DNA from: Thermovirgaceae bacterium
GTDB lineage: Bacteria > Synergistota > Synergistia > Synergistales > Thermovirgaceae
Reading direction: 5' to 3'
Assembly: GCA_030656095.1 (NCBI GenBank)
Contig: JAUSOU010000009.1
Location: 1 to 49,761 of the forward strand
Length of the DNA stretch: 49,761 bases
The notes below the pieces were generated by a model. It did not search any database and was not told the DNA's origin. It worked only from the letters and a program-made list of their open reading frames with translations. Made by a program: the position numbers and the translations under genes. Shown piece by piece: positions 18,816 to 27,832 of the stretch; position 1 is the stretch's first letter, and each line of letters starts with the position of its first letter.

Positions 18816-20690
18816 CTACTCCGCCAGCAGATCCGCAACCTCACGACTGAAAGCAGTCGGGTCGTCGATCCTGCCGCCTTCGGAAAGCGCCGCCAAACCA
18901 AAAAGAATGCGAGCAAACCTTGCCACCCTCGGATCCGAAGGCTCCTCTTCGTAGATCTTCCTCAGCTTCCCCACAAGCGGGTGAGAAGGGTTGATCTCCA
19001 GGTTCCTGCGGACCTTGAGGACATCCTGTCCCGCCGCCCTCAACAGTGCTTCCATCTGCGGCGAAAGGTCGAAATCCTCTCCCACCAGGCATGACGGCGA
19101 AGCCTTCAGCCGCCCGGATATCCGGACCTCCTTCACCTCATCTTCAAGGGTCTTTCCGAGATACTTGAGTAGGGCGTCCAGGCCTTCATCCGAGGGTTTT
19201 TCGTTTTCTGCGCCGGATTTTCCGGATTCATCAAGATCGACAAGCCCCCTGGCCACCGAAGTGAATTTTTTGCCCTTGTACTCCGTAACGGCCGGAGTCC
19301 AGATCTCATCAACAGGATCTGCAAGAATAAGAACCTCGCGCCCCTTTGAGGCAAATGCCTCGAGATGGGGGCTGTTTTTCCCGACCGTCAGGGTCGGAGC
19401 CGTGACGTAGTAGATCTCATCCTGCTCCCCCGGCATCCGTCCAACGTATTCATCAAGGGTGGCAAGGCCATCGGGCCCGGTCGTCTCGAACAGTGCTACT
19501 TCCAGGATCCTTTCCCGGTTCCTGGCGTCGGAAAAGAGGCCTTCCTTGAGGACCTTTCCGAACTCCTGCCAGAATGAAACGTATGCTTCCCTGGTATCTT
19601 TAAGCATCGAGGCGAGGCTATCAAGCACCTTTCGAGTAACGCTCTTTCGGATCGTCTCGACCTGGCGGCTCTGCTGTAGCATTTCCCGGGAAATATTCAA
19701 TGGAAGGTCCTCGGAATCCACGAGTCCCCTGAGAAACCTGAGGTATTCCGGGACAATATCCCTGCAGTCGTCCATGATGAAGATCCTTCGGATATAGAGC
19801 TGGATCCCCCGGGCCATATCCCTGATGAACATGTCCAGAGGGGCCTTGGAAGGGACGTAAAGAAGAGCCCGAAACTCCATGCCGCCCTCCGCTTTGAAGA
19901 ATATCATCCTTGCCGGCTTGTTCCAGTCGTGGGTAATGTGCCTGTAGAACTCCTTGTGCTCTTCTTCGGTGATCTCACTCTCGGGCCTTGTCCAGAGGGC
20001 CTTCATGGAGTTCAGCGCGGCTTCTGCTCCGTTCTCGTCCTTCATCCGGATGGGCCAGGCGACAAAATCCGAGTACCTGCGGATGATCTCCCTTATAATC
20101 TCAGGATCCGAGTAGTCCCTGAATGAACCCTCTTCCTCTTTTGGTTTGAGGAAAAGAGTCACAGTCGTACCCTGCTCCTGACGGGCATCCTCTTCAAGCG
20201 TGTACGTGCCGTCTCCCGGGGATTCCCACTTCCAGGCCTTCTCTTCACCGGCCCTGCGTGTGACAATGGTCACTCTGCCTGCGACCATGAAGGAAGAGTA
20301 AAAACCGATGCCGAACTGACCGATCAGCTCCTCCGGCAGCGAGCCGGAACCCTTTTCCCGCAGCAGTTTCACATATTCTTTTGTGCCGGAGCGGGCGATC
20401 GTGCCGATGAACTCAACAAGCTCATCCCGGTTCATGCCTATTCCGTTGTCGGATATGGCCAGCGTCCTGTCGGCGGGCACTGTCGCTATCTGAATGTGCA
20501 GATCGCCTGTGAGACCGGAAAGGGATTCGTTAGTCAGGGCCTCGAAGCGTAGTTTGTCCAGTGCGTCCGACGCGTTGGAGACAAGCTCCCGCAGGAAAAT
20601 ATCGGGGTTGGAGTAAACCGAATGGATCATCAGGTCGAGGAGCTGTCTGGCCTCTGCCTGGAATGTGAATGTCTGTCTGCTTTCGGGCAT
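18816..20690 (-). CDS. htpG: Chaperone HtpG (Hsp90)
   Basis: A 624-aa Hsp90. The N-terminal GHKL ATPase domain has [33 protein letters not shown] and [15 protein letters not shown]. The middle domain includes [30 protein letters not shown] and [14 protein letters not shown]. The C-terminal dimerisation domain ends at about 624. The start is the ATG at 20690 ([20 protein letters not shown]), 8 bases after AAGGAGG. Immediately upstream is a repeat relic (GCCGTAAATCGTAAACGGC at about 20712-20730, itself palindromic). It heads a minus-strand series of small genes including a J-domain protein. Confidence 0.97.
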
Positions 20691-20816
20691 GGCTGGGACC
20701 TCCTTAATTAAAGCCGTAAATCGTAAACGGCAAGGGCGACGGAGGTGGCCGCCGCCCGAAGATTGTAACTTATTCAGCAATTTTCGGGTATCTGCCTGCG
20801 CTATTCTCCTTTGATC

Positions 20817-20885
20817 TCAAGAATCCAGCCCTGGATAGCGGGCGGCGATAGGCATATCCAGAAGGCAACCTTCATCACGCTGCAT
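20817..20885 (-). pseudogene. Truncated HEPN (DUF86) toxin remnant
   Basis: An ATG at 20885 overlaps the end of the nucleotidyltransferase gene by 11 bases and opens a frame of 22 codons, MQRDEGCLLDMPIAARYPG, ending in TGA at 20817. The first 16 residues match the usual N-terminus of DUF86/HEPN toxins (MQRDxxSLLDILxAAR). The rest of the about 110-aa domain, including the RX4-6H RNase motif, is missing. The gene order and overlap are those of MNT-HEPN toxin-antitoxin pairs, so this is read as a deleted toxin. Confidence 0.65.
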
Positions 20886-21180
20886 AAACCGTCTCCCGAG
20901 ATTCCAGAATTTCCTTGCGGCGAATGAAGTTTCTGCTGTTTTCAACGGCGGCCCGGTCGACAAGGTCAACTTTCCGGCCGAAAATCGATTCAAGCTCCTC
21001 CTTCAAACGGGATAGCGCAAAAAGCCCGTATTCTGCCGACGGAGAAAAACTAACCATTACATCAACATCGCTGTCCTCACGGAAATCATCCCGCAGGACA
21101 GAGCCGAAAAATGAAAGTTCCACAATATCCCAGTGTTGGCAGAGTTCTTCAATCTCTTTTTTACTGAAAAAAAACTTCAT
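20875..21180 (-). CDS. MNT-domain nucleotidyltransferase (antitoxin type)
   Basis: A 101-aa minimal nucleotidyltransferase: VELSFFGSVLRDDFREDSDV carries the GS motif, followed by the Dx[D/E] pair in DSDVDVMVSF, and KVDLVDRAAVENSRNFIRR follows. In intact MNT-HEPN systems this protein AMPylates and neutralises the HEPN RNase. Here the HEPN partner is reduced to its first residues directly downstream, so this is an orphan antitoxin. The start at 21180 (MKFFFSKKEIEEL) follows a GGTGGTGAAGCA stretch, a moderate ribosome site. Confidence 0.88.
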   Translation of the reverse strand: MKFFFSKKEIEELCQHWDIVELSFFGSVLRDDFREDSDVDVMVSFSPSAEYGLFALSRLKEELESIFGRKVDLVDRAAVENSRNFIRRKEILESRETVYAA

Positions 21181-21674
21181 TGCTTCACCACCTCTGTAAA
21201 TGGCTTGAACAACATTCTACAACAAACCGCTCATTCAAATCGTAAAAATTGCAGGAAATCATCTCCATCCACCGGCAGGCATGAATCTCAGGGAAAGTAA
21301 CAGGAACAAACCGGATTTCCTTCGGTAGGCGGACAAAGAATCTGTATTTGATGTCACCCTGAGTCCGCCAATCGGTGGGCGAAGGATCTGGTTTTCAGAA
21401 ACAGATCCCTAACCTGTTTTTGACAACGTCAAAAACGGTCACTTCGTCTCCGCCAGCAGGCGGACTCGGGATGACAAAGGCCTTTGGTTCTTCAAGTTGC
21501 AAGTTACGAGTTACGAAGTCCCCGATCAAATCTTCGGGGAGGCTAACGCTCTGCCCGGCGTTCTTTGCCAGGGTACTCCTTACGGTCTTTAGAGTTCCGG
21601 TTCTTCGCCCCTGGTTTTCTGCCTTTTCAAGTCACGAGTTACGAGGTGCCCCGAGCGCAGCGACAGGGTACGAG
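21181..21674. repeat. Repeat-mosaic intergenic region without genes
   Basis: I see no supportable gene in these 494 bases. They contain several repeat types: GGCGAAGGATCTGG near 21375, GTTTTTGACAACGTCAAAAACGG then CACTTCGTCT at about 21417-21452 (an inverted repeat echoing 5451-5486), and AAGTTACGAGTTACGAAGTC at about 21502. Also present are a CCCCGA/TCGGGG hairpin with GCCCGGCGTTCTTTGCCAGGG (21520-21572, homologous in inverted orientation to 15880-15985), TCACGAGTTACGAGGTGCCC at about 21632, and TCACGAGTTACG at 21675-21686, which forms the end of the next gene. The region lies behind the damaged MNT-HEPN locus. Confidence 0.65.
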
Positions 21675-23066
21675 TCACGAGTTACGGTTTTTCAGTATCC
21701 CCCTCGCGGCGACGATGCCGCTGGCGGAGGACTGGATCACTCCCCTTGTAACGCCCGCTCCGTCGCCGGAGGCGAACAGGCCGGGGATGCTTGTCATAAG
21801 GTCTTTATCCAGGACAAGTTTGAGGCTGTAGAACTTGACCTCCACCCCATAGAGGAGGGTGTTCTTGCCGTTTATGCCTGGCATTATCGTGTCCAGGGCC
21901 TGGATCATCTCGAGGATGCCCTTCAGATGCCTGTAGGGAAGGACAAATGAAAGGTCGCCGGGCTCGGCGGTCTTGAGCGTCGGCTCAACGAGTCCCCTCG
22001 CTATCCGGCTTGGCGTGGAACGCCTTCCGTGCTTGAGATCCCCCAGCCGCTGGACCAGAACCCCTCCGCCGAGCATGTTCGCGAGCCTGGCAATATGACT
22101 GCCGTAACCGTTGGGATCCTTGAAGGGTTCGGTGAAATCGGTCGATACGAGGATCGCGAAGTTGGTATTGTCGGTCTGGCCGTTCCCGTCGCGGTTGCTG
22201 TGCCCGTTGACGGTCAGTATGTCGTGCTGGGCGAGGTACTCCGTGGTCACCTCTCCGCGGGGGCACATGCAGAAAGTCCTTACCTGGTCGTCAAAGGTCG
22301 GGGTGTCCAGAATGGCCTTGACCTCGTAGAACTGGTCGGTGATGGCTTCCGCCAGACCGGCTGGGATCTCCACGCGGACTCCTATGTCCACAGGCAGCGA
22401 CTGGATCTTTAGACCCAGCGACTTTACCGTCTTCTCCATCCAGAAGGAGCCCTCGCGGCCGGGAGCAAGCAGTACCGCTTCCGATTCCAGAGTCCTTCCG
22501 TCCGCAAGCATTACCCCGGTTGCCTTCCCGTCCCTTGTGACAACGGATTCCACCATCGTGTCCATCATGACGTCGCAGGACGCAGATATTTCCAGGTACA
22601 TGCTGTGAAGTATCTCGCGCGACCTGTCCGTCCCCATGTGGCGTATCGTCGCGGGGATTATCCGAAGCCCCGCCACACCGGCCCTGATGGCTATGTCGCG
22701 CGCGAATTCAGGATCCGGAGAGAAGACTTTCGTGCTGGCGCCGTGCCTCAGGAACTCTTCATCTACGGTTTTTATCAGCTCCAGCAATGCCTTCCGTCCA
22801 ATGTAATTCTCAAGGTTTCCACCGAACTCGGGCGTCAGGGTCAGCTTTCCGTCGCTGTAGGAACCCGCGCCGCCCCAGCCGCAGATGACATTGCAAGGCT
22901 TGCAGTGGGCGCACGTCTTTGTCCTGCCCTCCTTGAGCGGGCAGCTGCGTTCGCTGATCTTCTTTCCCTTGTCGATAATGGCTACCTTTTTGCCGTTCGC
23001 TATCAGTTCGCGGGCCGCAAAAAGGCCTGACGGCCCGGCGCCTACGATCACTACGTCGTATTTCAT
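21675..23066 (-). CDS. FAD-dependent dehydrogenase (COG2509 type)
   Basis: A 463-aa flavoprotein. The N-terminal dinucleotide fold MKYDVVIVGAGPSGLFAARE binds FAD. A cysteine-rich stretch follows at about 45-65 (RSCPLKEGRTKTCAHCKPC, then CGWGGAGSYSDGKLTL), which is characteristic of the uncharacterised COG2509 dehydrogenases. Later motifs are APGREGSFWMEK, FCMCPRGEVTTEY, VNGHSNRDGNGQTDNTNFAI and, near the end, GLFASGDGAGVTRGVIQSSA. The physiological substrate is unknown. The start is the ATG at 23066; the upstream AAATGA..GAGG region gives a weak ribosome site. The protein ends ..KNRNS because bases 21675-21686 are the CGTAACTCGTGA repeat. Confidence 0.9.
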   Translation of the reverse strand: MKYDVVIVGAGPSGLFAARELIANGKKVAIIDKGKKISERSCPLKEGRTKTCAHCKPCNVICGWGGAGSYSDGKLTLTPEFGGNLENYIGRKALLELIKTVDEEFLRHGASTKVFSPDPEFARDIAIRAGVAGLRIIPATIRHMGTDRSREILHSMYLEISASCDVMMDTMVESVVTRDGKATGVMLADGRTLESEAVLLAPGREGSFWMEKTVKSLGLKIQSLPVDIGVRVEIPAGLAEAITDQFYEVKAILDTPTFDDQVRTFCMCPRGEVTTEYLAQHDILTVNGHSNRDGNGQTDNTNFAILVSTDFTEPFKDPNGYGSHIARLANMLGGGVLVQRLGDLKHGRRSTPSRIARGLVEPTLKTAEPGDLSFVLPYRHLKGILEMIQALDTIMPGINGKNTLLYGVEVKFYSLKLVLDKDLMTSIPGLFASGDGAGVTRGVIQSSASGIVAARGILKNRNS

Positions 23067-23203
23067 TTCCTCACCTCTTGTGATTTCTTCCGCTCTTTCA
23101 CCGGGATATTATAACCCAGAGCGTCTCGCGGCACGCGGGGCCGGGCTTTTGCTACAATGAACAGATGCCGGGTTAGTTTACGGCACCGGAAGGAGTGAAA
23201 CCG

Positions 23204-24217
23204 ATGAAAGCCATATCGATGGATTCAACCGGCGGACCCGGGGTACTTGCGATTCGCGATATTGCCAGGCCCTCGCCAGGCCCGAACGAGGTCCTGGTAA
23301 GGCTCCGGTTCGCGGCCCTCAACCACCTGGATATCTGGGTACGGATCGGCAACGTACCGGCGAAGCTCCCGCTGATACCTGGTTCCGAAGGGGCCGGGGT
23401 CATAGAGGCAGTCGGATCGGATGTTTTGGGCTTTTCCACCGACCAGGAGGTTGTGGTGACCCCCTGGATATACCCCGGAGGTCACACCAACCAGCCGATA
23501 AACGCCTACACCGAGGCCCTGGGAGTGGCCCGCGACGGCTGCTACGCGCAATACGTCACAGTGCCCGCAATCTGCGTCACTCCCCTTCCCAAAACCCTCT
23601 CCATGGAGGAGGGGGCGGGGTTTACCCTTGTCGGCGCGACAGCCTATCACATGACGATCACGCGCGGCGGCCTGCGCCCCGGAGAGAATGTCTTCGTGAT
23701 GGGGGCCACAGGCGGGGTGGGGATCGCGGCGATCCAGATCGCGAGAGCATCCGGAGCCATAGTTTTTGCCGCCACCAGGGACAAAGAGAAGCGTAAACTC
23801 CTTAAGGAGACGGGCGCCCATGAGGTTTTCGACACGGCGGGCGATTACCCCGCTCTGGTCAGGGAGGCGACCGGCGGAATTGGCGTGGACCTGGTCGTAG
23901 AGACAGTCGGAAAGGCCACCTGGGACAAGAGCCTCTCCCTACTCCGCCCCGGCGGCAGACTGGCCTTCTGCGGATCAACATCCGGCGCGGAATATCCTAT
24001 CAACCTGCAGCGCATCTACCGGAACGAGATCTCCCTGCTGGGCTGCTACGCCGCGACGCCCGCCGAGATAAAATTTCTTTTCGGGTTGTCCGAGGCAGGA
24101 CTGGTGCGCCCTGTCATAGACAGTATTTTCCCTCTCGACAAGGCGGGGGAGGCTCAGGAGCGCATGGAGCGGAGCAGGCATTTCGGAAAGATATTGCTCG
24201 AAATGGAAATCAGTTGA
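23204..24217 (+). CDS. MDR-superfamily quinone/alcohol oxidoreductase
   Basis: A 337-aa medium-chain reductase/dehydrogenase. The catalytic domain begins MKAISMDSTGGPGVLAIRDI and holds AALNHLDIWVRIG and PGSEGAGVIEAVG. The four-cysteine structural zinc loop of classical alcohol dehydrogenases is not seen. The NAD(P)-binding Rossmann part has VFVMGATGGVGIAAIQIA and LVVETVGKATWDKSLSLLRP. It probably reduces a quinone, enone or aldehyde; the substrate is unknown. The start ATG at 23204 lies 8 bases after GGAG. The next gene, a nitroreductase, starts 23 bases after its stop, so the two likely form an operon. Confidence 0.9.
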   Translation: MKAISMDSTGGPGVLAIRDIARPSPGPNEVLVRLRFAALNHLDIWVRIGNVPAKLPLIPGSEGAGVIEAVGSDVLGFSTDQEVVVTPWIYPGGHTNQPINAYTEALGVARDGCYAQYVTVPAICVTPLPKTLSMEEGAGFTLVGATAYHMTITRGGLRPGENVFVMGATGGVGIAAIQIARASGAIVFAATRDKEKRKLLKETGAHEVFDTAGDYPALVREATGGIGVDLVVETVGKATWDKSLSLLRPGGRLAFCGSTSGAEYPINLQRIYRNEISLLGCYAATPAEIKFLFGLSEAGLVRPVIDSIFPLDKAGEAQERMERSRHFGKILLEMEIS

Positions 24218-24240
24218 ACAATTCAGGGAGGGAAGATCCT

Positions 24241-24834
24241 ATGGAAAGACGCGCAAAGACAACTCACCCGGTCCTGGAGATCATTGCACGGAGATGGAGC
24301 CCCCGGGCTTTTGCTCCGGATCTCCCCTCGAAGGATGAACTAGCCTCCATCTTCGAGGCCGCAAGGTGGGCCCCTTCGTGCTTCAACGGCCAGCCGTGGC
24401 GGTTCATCGTGACTACAAAGGATGACGCCGGTTCTTTCCAAAAGGCCCTGTCATGCCTCAGAGAGCAGAACATAATATGGGCGCAGAACGCCCCAGTCCT
24501 TGCTTTCCTGGTCGCGGGAGAGAACTTCGAGCACAACGGAAAACCCAACCCCTGGTCCGATCTCGACTGCGGGCTCGCGATGGGTCAGCTGATCCTTCAG
24601 GCGGAGTCGATGGGGTGGTCGGCACACGTAATGGCCGGATTCCACCCCGACAAAGTCAGGGAAGCCTTCAAAGTCCCTGAAGGGTTCGACCTCCTCGCCG
24701 CCTTTGTCATCGGGAAAGCCGGGGATCCCGAAACCCTTCCGGAAGATCTCAAGGAGAGAGAGACCGCCTCGAGAGAGCGCAAACCACTCTCAGGGACTGT
24801 CTTTTCAGGTAACTGGGGCAGGAGCATGTTCTAA
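24241..24834 (+). CDS. Nitroreductase-family FMN protein
   Basis: A 197-aa nitroreductase-fold protein. It shows IIARRWSPRAFAPDLPSKDE, then EAARWAPSCFNGQPWRFIVT (FMN-binding Arg and Asn), DCGLAMGQLILQAESMGWSA and PEGFDLLAAFVIGKAGDPE near the C-terminus. It should use NAD(P)H and FMN to reduce nitro, quinone or related substrates. The start is the ATG at 24241, 7-8 bases after a GGGAGGGAAG site; a TTG at 24214 would overlap the upstream stop and lacks its own site. Co-transcribed with the MDR gene upstream. Confidence 0.9.
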   Translation: MERRAKTTHPVLEIIARRWSPRAFAPDLPSKDELASIFEAARWAPSCFNGQPWRFIVTTKDDAGSFQKALSCLREQNIIWAQNAPVLAFLVAGENFEHNGKPNPWSDLDCGLAMGQLILQAESMGWSAHVMAGFHPDKVREAFKVPEGFDLLAAFVIGKAGDPETLPEDLKERETASRERKPLSGTVFSGNWGRSMF

Positions 24835-25093
24835 AAACGGGGGGCGCGAAAGGCCCTCTTTCACCTGGGCCCTGAGCGCATCACCTCCTTCATGCCGGAG
24901 CCCCCGGCAATGGAACACGTTTACCCGGAGTTTCACTCATCATTGATGAGCTTTGTCTCCTCCCTTTCCCGGCTGGGTCCCTCCAAAGGACCCCGGAATC
25001 CCTTCAAAACCCCGGAAATGCTCCTTTATCTCCTCCGGGATAACTGTTTTTCAGAGATAAACAGGGTTTTGACTGAATATCTGGACTGCTCTC
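24835..25093. other. Intergenic region with no supportable gene
   Basis: The space between the nitroreductase and ddh genes has one short open frame (24892-25137), but it lacks a ribosome site and runs through the ddh promoter. GGCCC/GGGCC arms at about 24854-24874 might form a weak 3' hairpin for the upstream operon. Nothing else is recognised. Confidence 0.5.
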
Positions 25094-25122
25094 TTGACGG
25101 TTCGGCACCTCAAGGGTATATT
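25094..25122 (+). promoter_or_regulatory. Promoter for ddh (TTGACG-17-TATATT)
   Basis: TTGACG (25094-25099) and TATATT (25117-25122) are separated by 17 bases, matching the sigma70 consensus at 5 of 6 positions each. Transcription would start near 25129. This makes the ATG codons at 25134-25142 improbable starts and supports the TTG start at 25173. Confidence 0.7.
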
Positions 25123-25172
25123 TTCATTGCTCAGTGATGATGAATGGAAGACCCGATAAGGAGCTGAAAATA

Positions 25173-26078
25173 TTGGGAAAGATCCGTGTAGCAGTAACGG
25201 GATACGGAAACGTCGCAAAAGAAGCCGTAAACGCCGTCAACTCCGCTCCTGATATGGAGATGGCCGGCATAGTAATTCGCGACCCCGATAAGATAAAAAA
25301 AACGGAAAAAGAGAGCGGACTTCCGGTCGTTCTCGATCCATCAATGCTTGAAAAGATAAACGTGACCGTTCTTGCCATAGCGAGTCGCGCTGTCCCCCAG
25401 GTGGCTCCTGCATATCTTGAGCAGGGCATCTGCACCGTGGACTGCTACGATATCCACGGCGATTCGATGATGGGGCTTAGGCACTCGCTCAATGCAAGCG
25501 CCCTCAAAGGCAGCTCCGCCGCCCTGGTTGGTGCGGGGTGGGACCCAGGCACGGATTCCCTCTTCCGCGGGATATTCGAGATCATTACTCCCCGGGGAAT
25601 TACCTATACCGATTTCGGACCAGGCGTCAGCATGGGGCACACGGTTGCGGTAAAAAACATCCCCGGAGTAAAGAACGCCGTTTCCATTACCCTTCCCGCA
25701 GGACAGGGCAAACATCGGCGGGCAGTATATGTAGAGGTGGCCGAAGGCCACAGCATCGACGCTATCCGCCGGGCCATTTTTGAAGACAACTACTTCCGGC
25801 ACGACGAGACCACCATCGAGGCCGTGGATGACGTCGAGCAGCTCATCGACCTCGGTCACAGCGTGCACGTGGAGCGCAAAGGCGCTGCCGCATCCTCCTG
25901 CAACCAGCGGATGTTCCTTGAGATGTCCATTATGAATCCGTGTGCGACGGCTCAGGTGATGGTCTCCGCAGCACGAGGCATTGTGCGTCAGAAACCGGGT
26001 TGCTATACCATGCTCGAAATACCCGTCGCCGATTGTCTCCCCGGAGACCGGGAGACCATCCTGAAACGACTTGTCTGA
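25173..26078 (+). CDS. ddh: Diaminopimelate dehydrogenase, type II (D-amino acid dehydrogenase-like)
   Basis: A 301-aa NADP-dependent dehydrogenase beginning (TTG)GKIRVAVTGYGNVAKEAV. The TTG start has AAGGAG 8 bases upstream and lies 44 bases after the predicted transcription start. Signatures are TVDCYDIHGDSMMGL, VGAGWDPGTDSLFRGIFE, YTDFGPGVSMGHTVAVKNIP and QKPGCYTMLEIPVAD. Length and sequence fit the shorter type II enzymes (as in Symbiobacterium) rather than the about 320-aa type I of Corynebacterium. The reaction is reversible oxidative deamination at the D-centre of meso-diaminopimelate, and type II members can accept other D-amino acids. It precedes a ThDP enzyme by 34 bases, so the pair may act in amino acid catabolism or lysine/peptidoglycan metabolism. 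Confidence 0.93.
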   Translation: MGKIRVAVTGYGNVAKEAVNAVNSAPDMEMAGIVIRDPDKIKKTEKESGLPVVLDPSMLEKINVTVLAIASRAVPQVAPAYLEQGICTVDCYDIHGDSMMGLRHSLNASALKGSSAALVGAGWDPGTDSLFRGIFEIITPRGITYTDFGPGVSMGHTVAVKNIPGVKNAVSITLPAGQGKHRRAVYVEVAEGHSIDAIRRAIFEDNYFRHDETTIEAVDDVEQLIDLGHSVHVERKGAAASSCNQRMFLEMSIMNPCATAQVMVSAARGIVRQKPGCYTMLEIPVADCLPGDRETILKRLV

Positions 26079-26112
26079 TATGCTATTTCTCCCTGAGAGA
26101 GGATGTTTCTGA

Positions 26113-27816
26113 ATGAACTCGGCCCGCGCACTGCTGGAAATGCTCCGCCGGTACGGAGTGGAATACGTCTTTGGACTTCCCGGGGAGACGACCCTCGGGC
26201 TTTACGATGAATGGACGCGCTTTGAAGGGATCACCCACGTGATGGCACGTGACGAGAGGCATGCGGTCTTCATGGCCGACGGCTACGCCCGCGTCAGCGG
26301 CAGACCCGGCGTCTGCGAGGGTCCCAGCGTCGGAGCAACCCACATGATCCCAGGTGTTATTGAGGCTCTGAAATCCTCTATCCCACTTATCGTCATGACA
26401 AGCGATATCCCCCTCCACATGGAGAGGCACAACATGCTCACGGGATTCGACCAGACAGCCCTCTTCTCTCCCTTCGTAAAAGAAAGCCTCACGGCGTTCA
26501 AGGGTGAGGATATCCCCTTCCTCGTCCGGAGAGCCTTCAGGGTCGCCGTATCTGGGTGCCCCGGTCCTGTTCACCTGAGGCTCCCCATGGATGTCCTGGC
26601 CGAGGAGATAGCGGGGCCGCTCCCCCCGGCGCAGGAGCGCTTTTCGTCGTGTCCCGGAACCCGCCCCACGGCCGAACCGGAGTCCGTTCTCGAAGCGGCC
26701 CGCAGCCTTGCCTCATGCAAAAAAGGGGTCATGGTATGCGGCCAGGGAGTGCTGACGTCAAGGGCCTGGAAAGAGGCCGAAAAGACGGCTGAGAGATTCG
26801 GCCTGGCCACAGGTACGACCATAAACGGCAAGGGGAGCATTTCGGAGCTCCACCCCCTCTCCATCGGCGTTACCGGAGCCAGGGGGAGCACCGAATTCTC
26901 GAACTCCTTCCTGAAAAACGCCGACCTGGTCTTCTTTGTCGGCAGCAGCACGGATTCAGTGGGGACGAACGGCGGACAGCTCCCGCCGGCCTCAGCGAAT
27001 ATCCACTTCATCCACCTCAATATCAGCGAGAAGGAGTTGGGCAACGCCTTCGGTGACGCCGTTTTGCTGCACGGAGACGTCAAAAGCACGCTCCAGGCGA
27101 TCCTTGATGCCGCAGAACATCTCGGGCTCGTATCCAGCGGGAAACAGGAGGATGCGGTGAAACAGAGGCGGGCTGTCGTCAGAACCGAATTCTGCGGGGG
27201 CACTCCCCTCGACCCCAGGACCGCCACAAACCGGATCACTGCGGCCATGCCTCCGGATTCCGTGATAGTCGCCGATCCGGGCATGAGCGCAGTCTATCCG
27301 GCGGCCTTCTACAAGCTTCCCAAAGCCGGCCGGTTCTTCGTCTGCAACTTCTCCATGGGGGCGCTGGGTTACGGCCTGCCCGCCGCACTGGGGGCTTCCT
27401 TCGCCCTGCCGGAAGACAGCACGGTCCTCAACTTCATGGGAGACGGAAGCTTCGGATTTGTTGCCGGAGAGCTTGAAACAGCCGCCCGGCTCGGGAAGAA
27501 CGTCAAGATCATCCTCTTCAACAACAGAAGTTTCGGCTGGATACGAGCTACAAATCATTTCAGCTTCGGAGGGCCGAACTTCGCGACGGATTTCGGAAAC
27601 GTCGACTACGTCGGCCTTGCCAAAAGCTACGGCATCAGGGCATTCCGGGCAGCTTCGGAACTAGAACTCAAGACCGTGCTCCCGGAAGTTTTCGCCCAAA
27701 AGGGCCCGGCCCTGCTCGAACTGGTCGTTCCTTCCGGGGAAGAATGCGTTCCGCCAGTACCCGAATGGGCGGAAAAAGCGAAAGAAAACGGGAAAAATTG
27801 CTCCTACTGGGGATAA
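26113..27816 (+). CDS. Thiamine diphosphate-dependent 2-oxoacid enzyme (acetolactate synthase-like)
   Basis: A 567-aa ThDP enzyme. The N-terminal PYR domain has FGLPGETTLGLYDEW with the catalytic glutamate near residue 26, and ARDERHAVFMADGYARVSGR. The central FAD/DHS-like domain (about 190-330) includes GVMVCGQGVLTSRAW and ADLVFFVGSSTDSVG. The C-terminal PP domain has the ThDP-Mg motif FMGDGSFGFVAGELETA..NNRSFG. It resembles acetolactate synthase, benzoylformate decarboxylase and similar enzymes, but no regulatory small subunit is nearby. The substrate is not readable. Its position 34 bases after ddh suggests it works on a 2-oxo acid produced by amino acid deamination. The ATG at 26113 has a moderate AGAGAGG site. 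Confidence 0.88.
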   Translation: MNSARALLEMLRRYGVEYVFGLPGETTLGLYDEWTRFEGITHVMARDERHAVFMADGYARVSGRPGVCEGPSVGATHMIPGVIEALKSSIPLIVMTSDIPLHMERHNMLTGFDQTALFSPFVKESLTAFKGEDIPFLVRRAFRVAVSGCPGPVHLRLPMDVLAEEIAGPLPPAQERFSSCPGTRPTAEPESVLEAARSLASCKKGVMVCGQGVLTSRAWKEAEKTAERFGLATGTTINGKGSISELHPLSIGVTGARGSTEFSNSFLKNADLVFFVGSSTDSVGTNGGQLPPASANIHFIHLNISEKELGNAFGDAVLLHGDVKSTLQAILDAAEHLGLVSSGKQEDAVKQRRAVVRTEFCGGTPLDPRTATNRITAAMPPDSVIVADPGMSAVYPAAFYKLPKAGRFFVCNFSMGALGYGLPAALGASFALPEDSTVLNFMGDGSFGFVAGELETAARLGKNVKIILFNNRSFGWIRATNHFSFGGPNFATDFGNVDYVGLAKSYGIRAFRAASELELKTVLPEVFAQKGPALLELVVPSGEECVPPVPEWAEKAKENGKNCSYWG

Positions 27817-27832
27817 AAATCATAAACCCCAA

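Noticed and set aside
24892-25137. Plus-strand 81-codon ORF between nitroreductase and ddh
   Set aside because: No Shine-Dalgarno, no recognisable family, and it runs through the well-formed ddh promoter.
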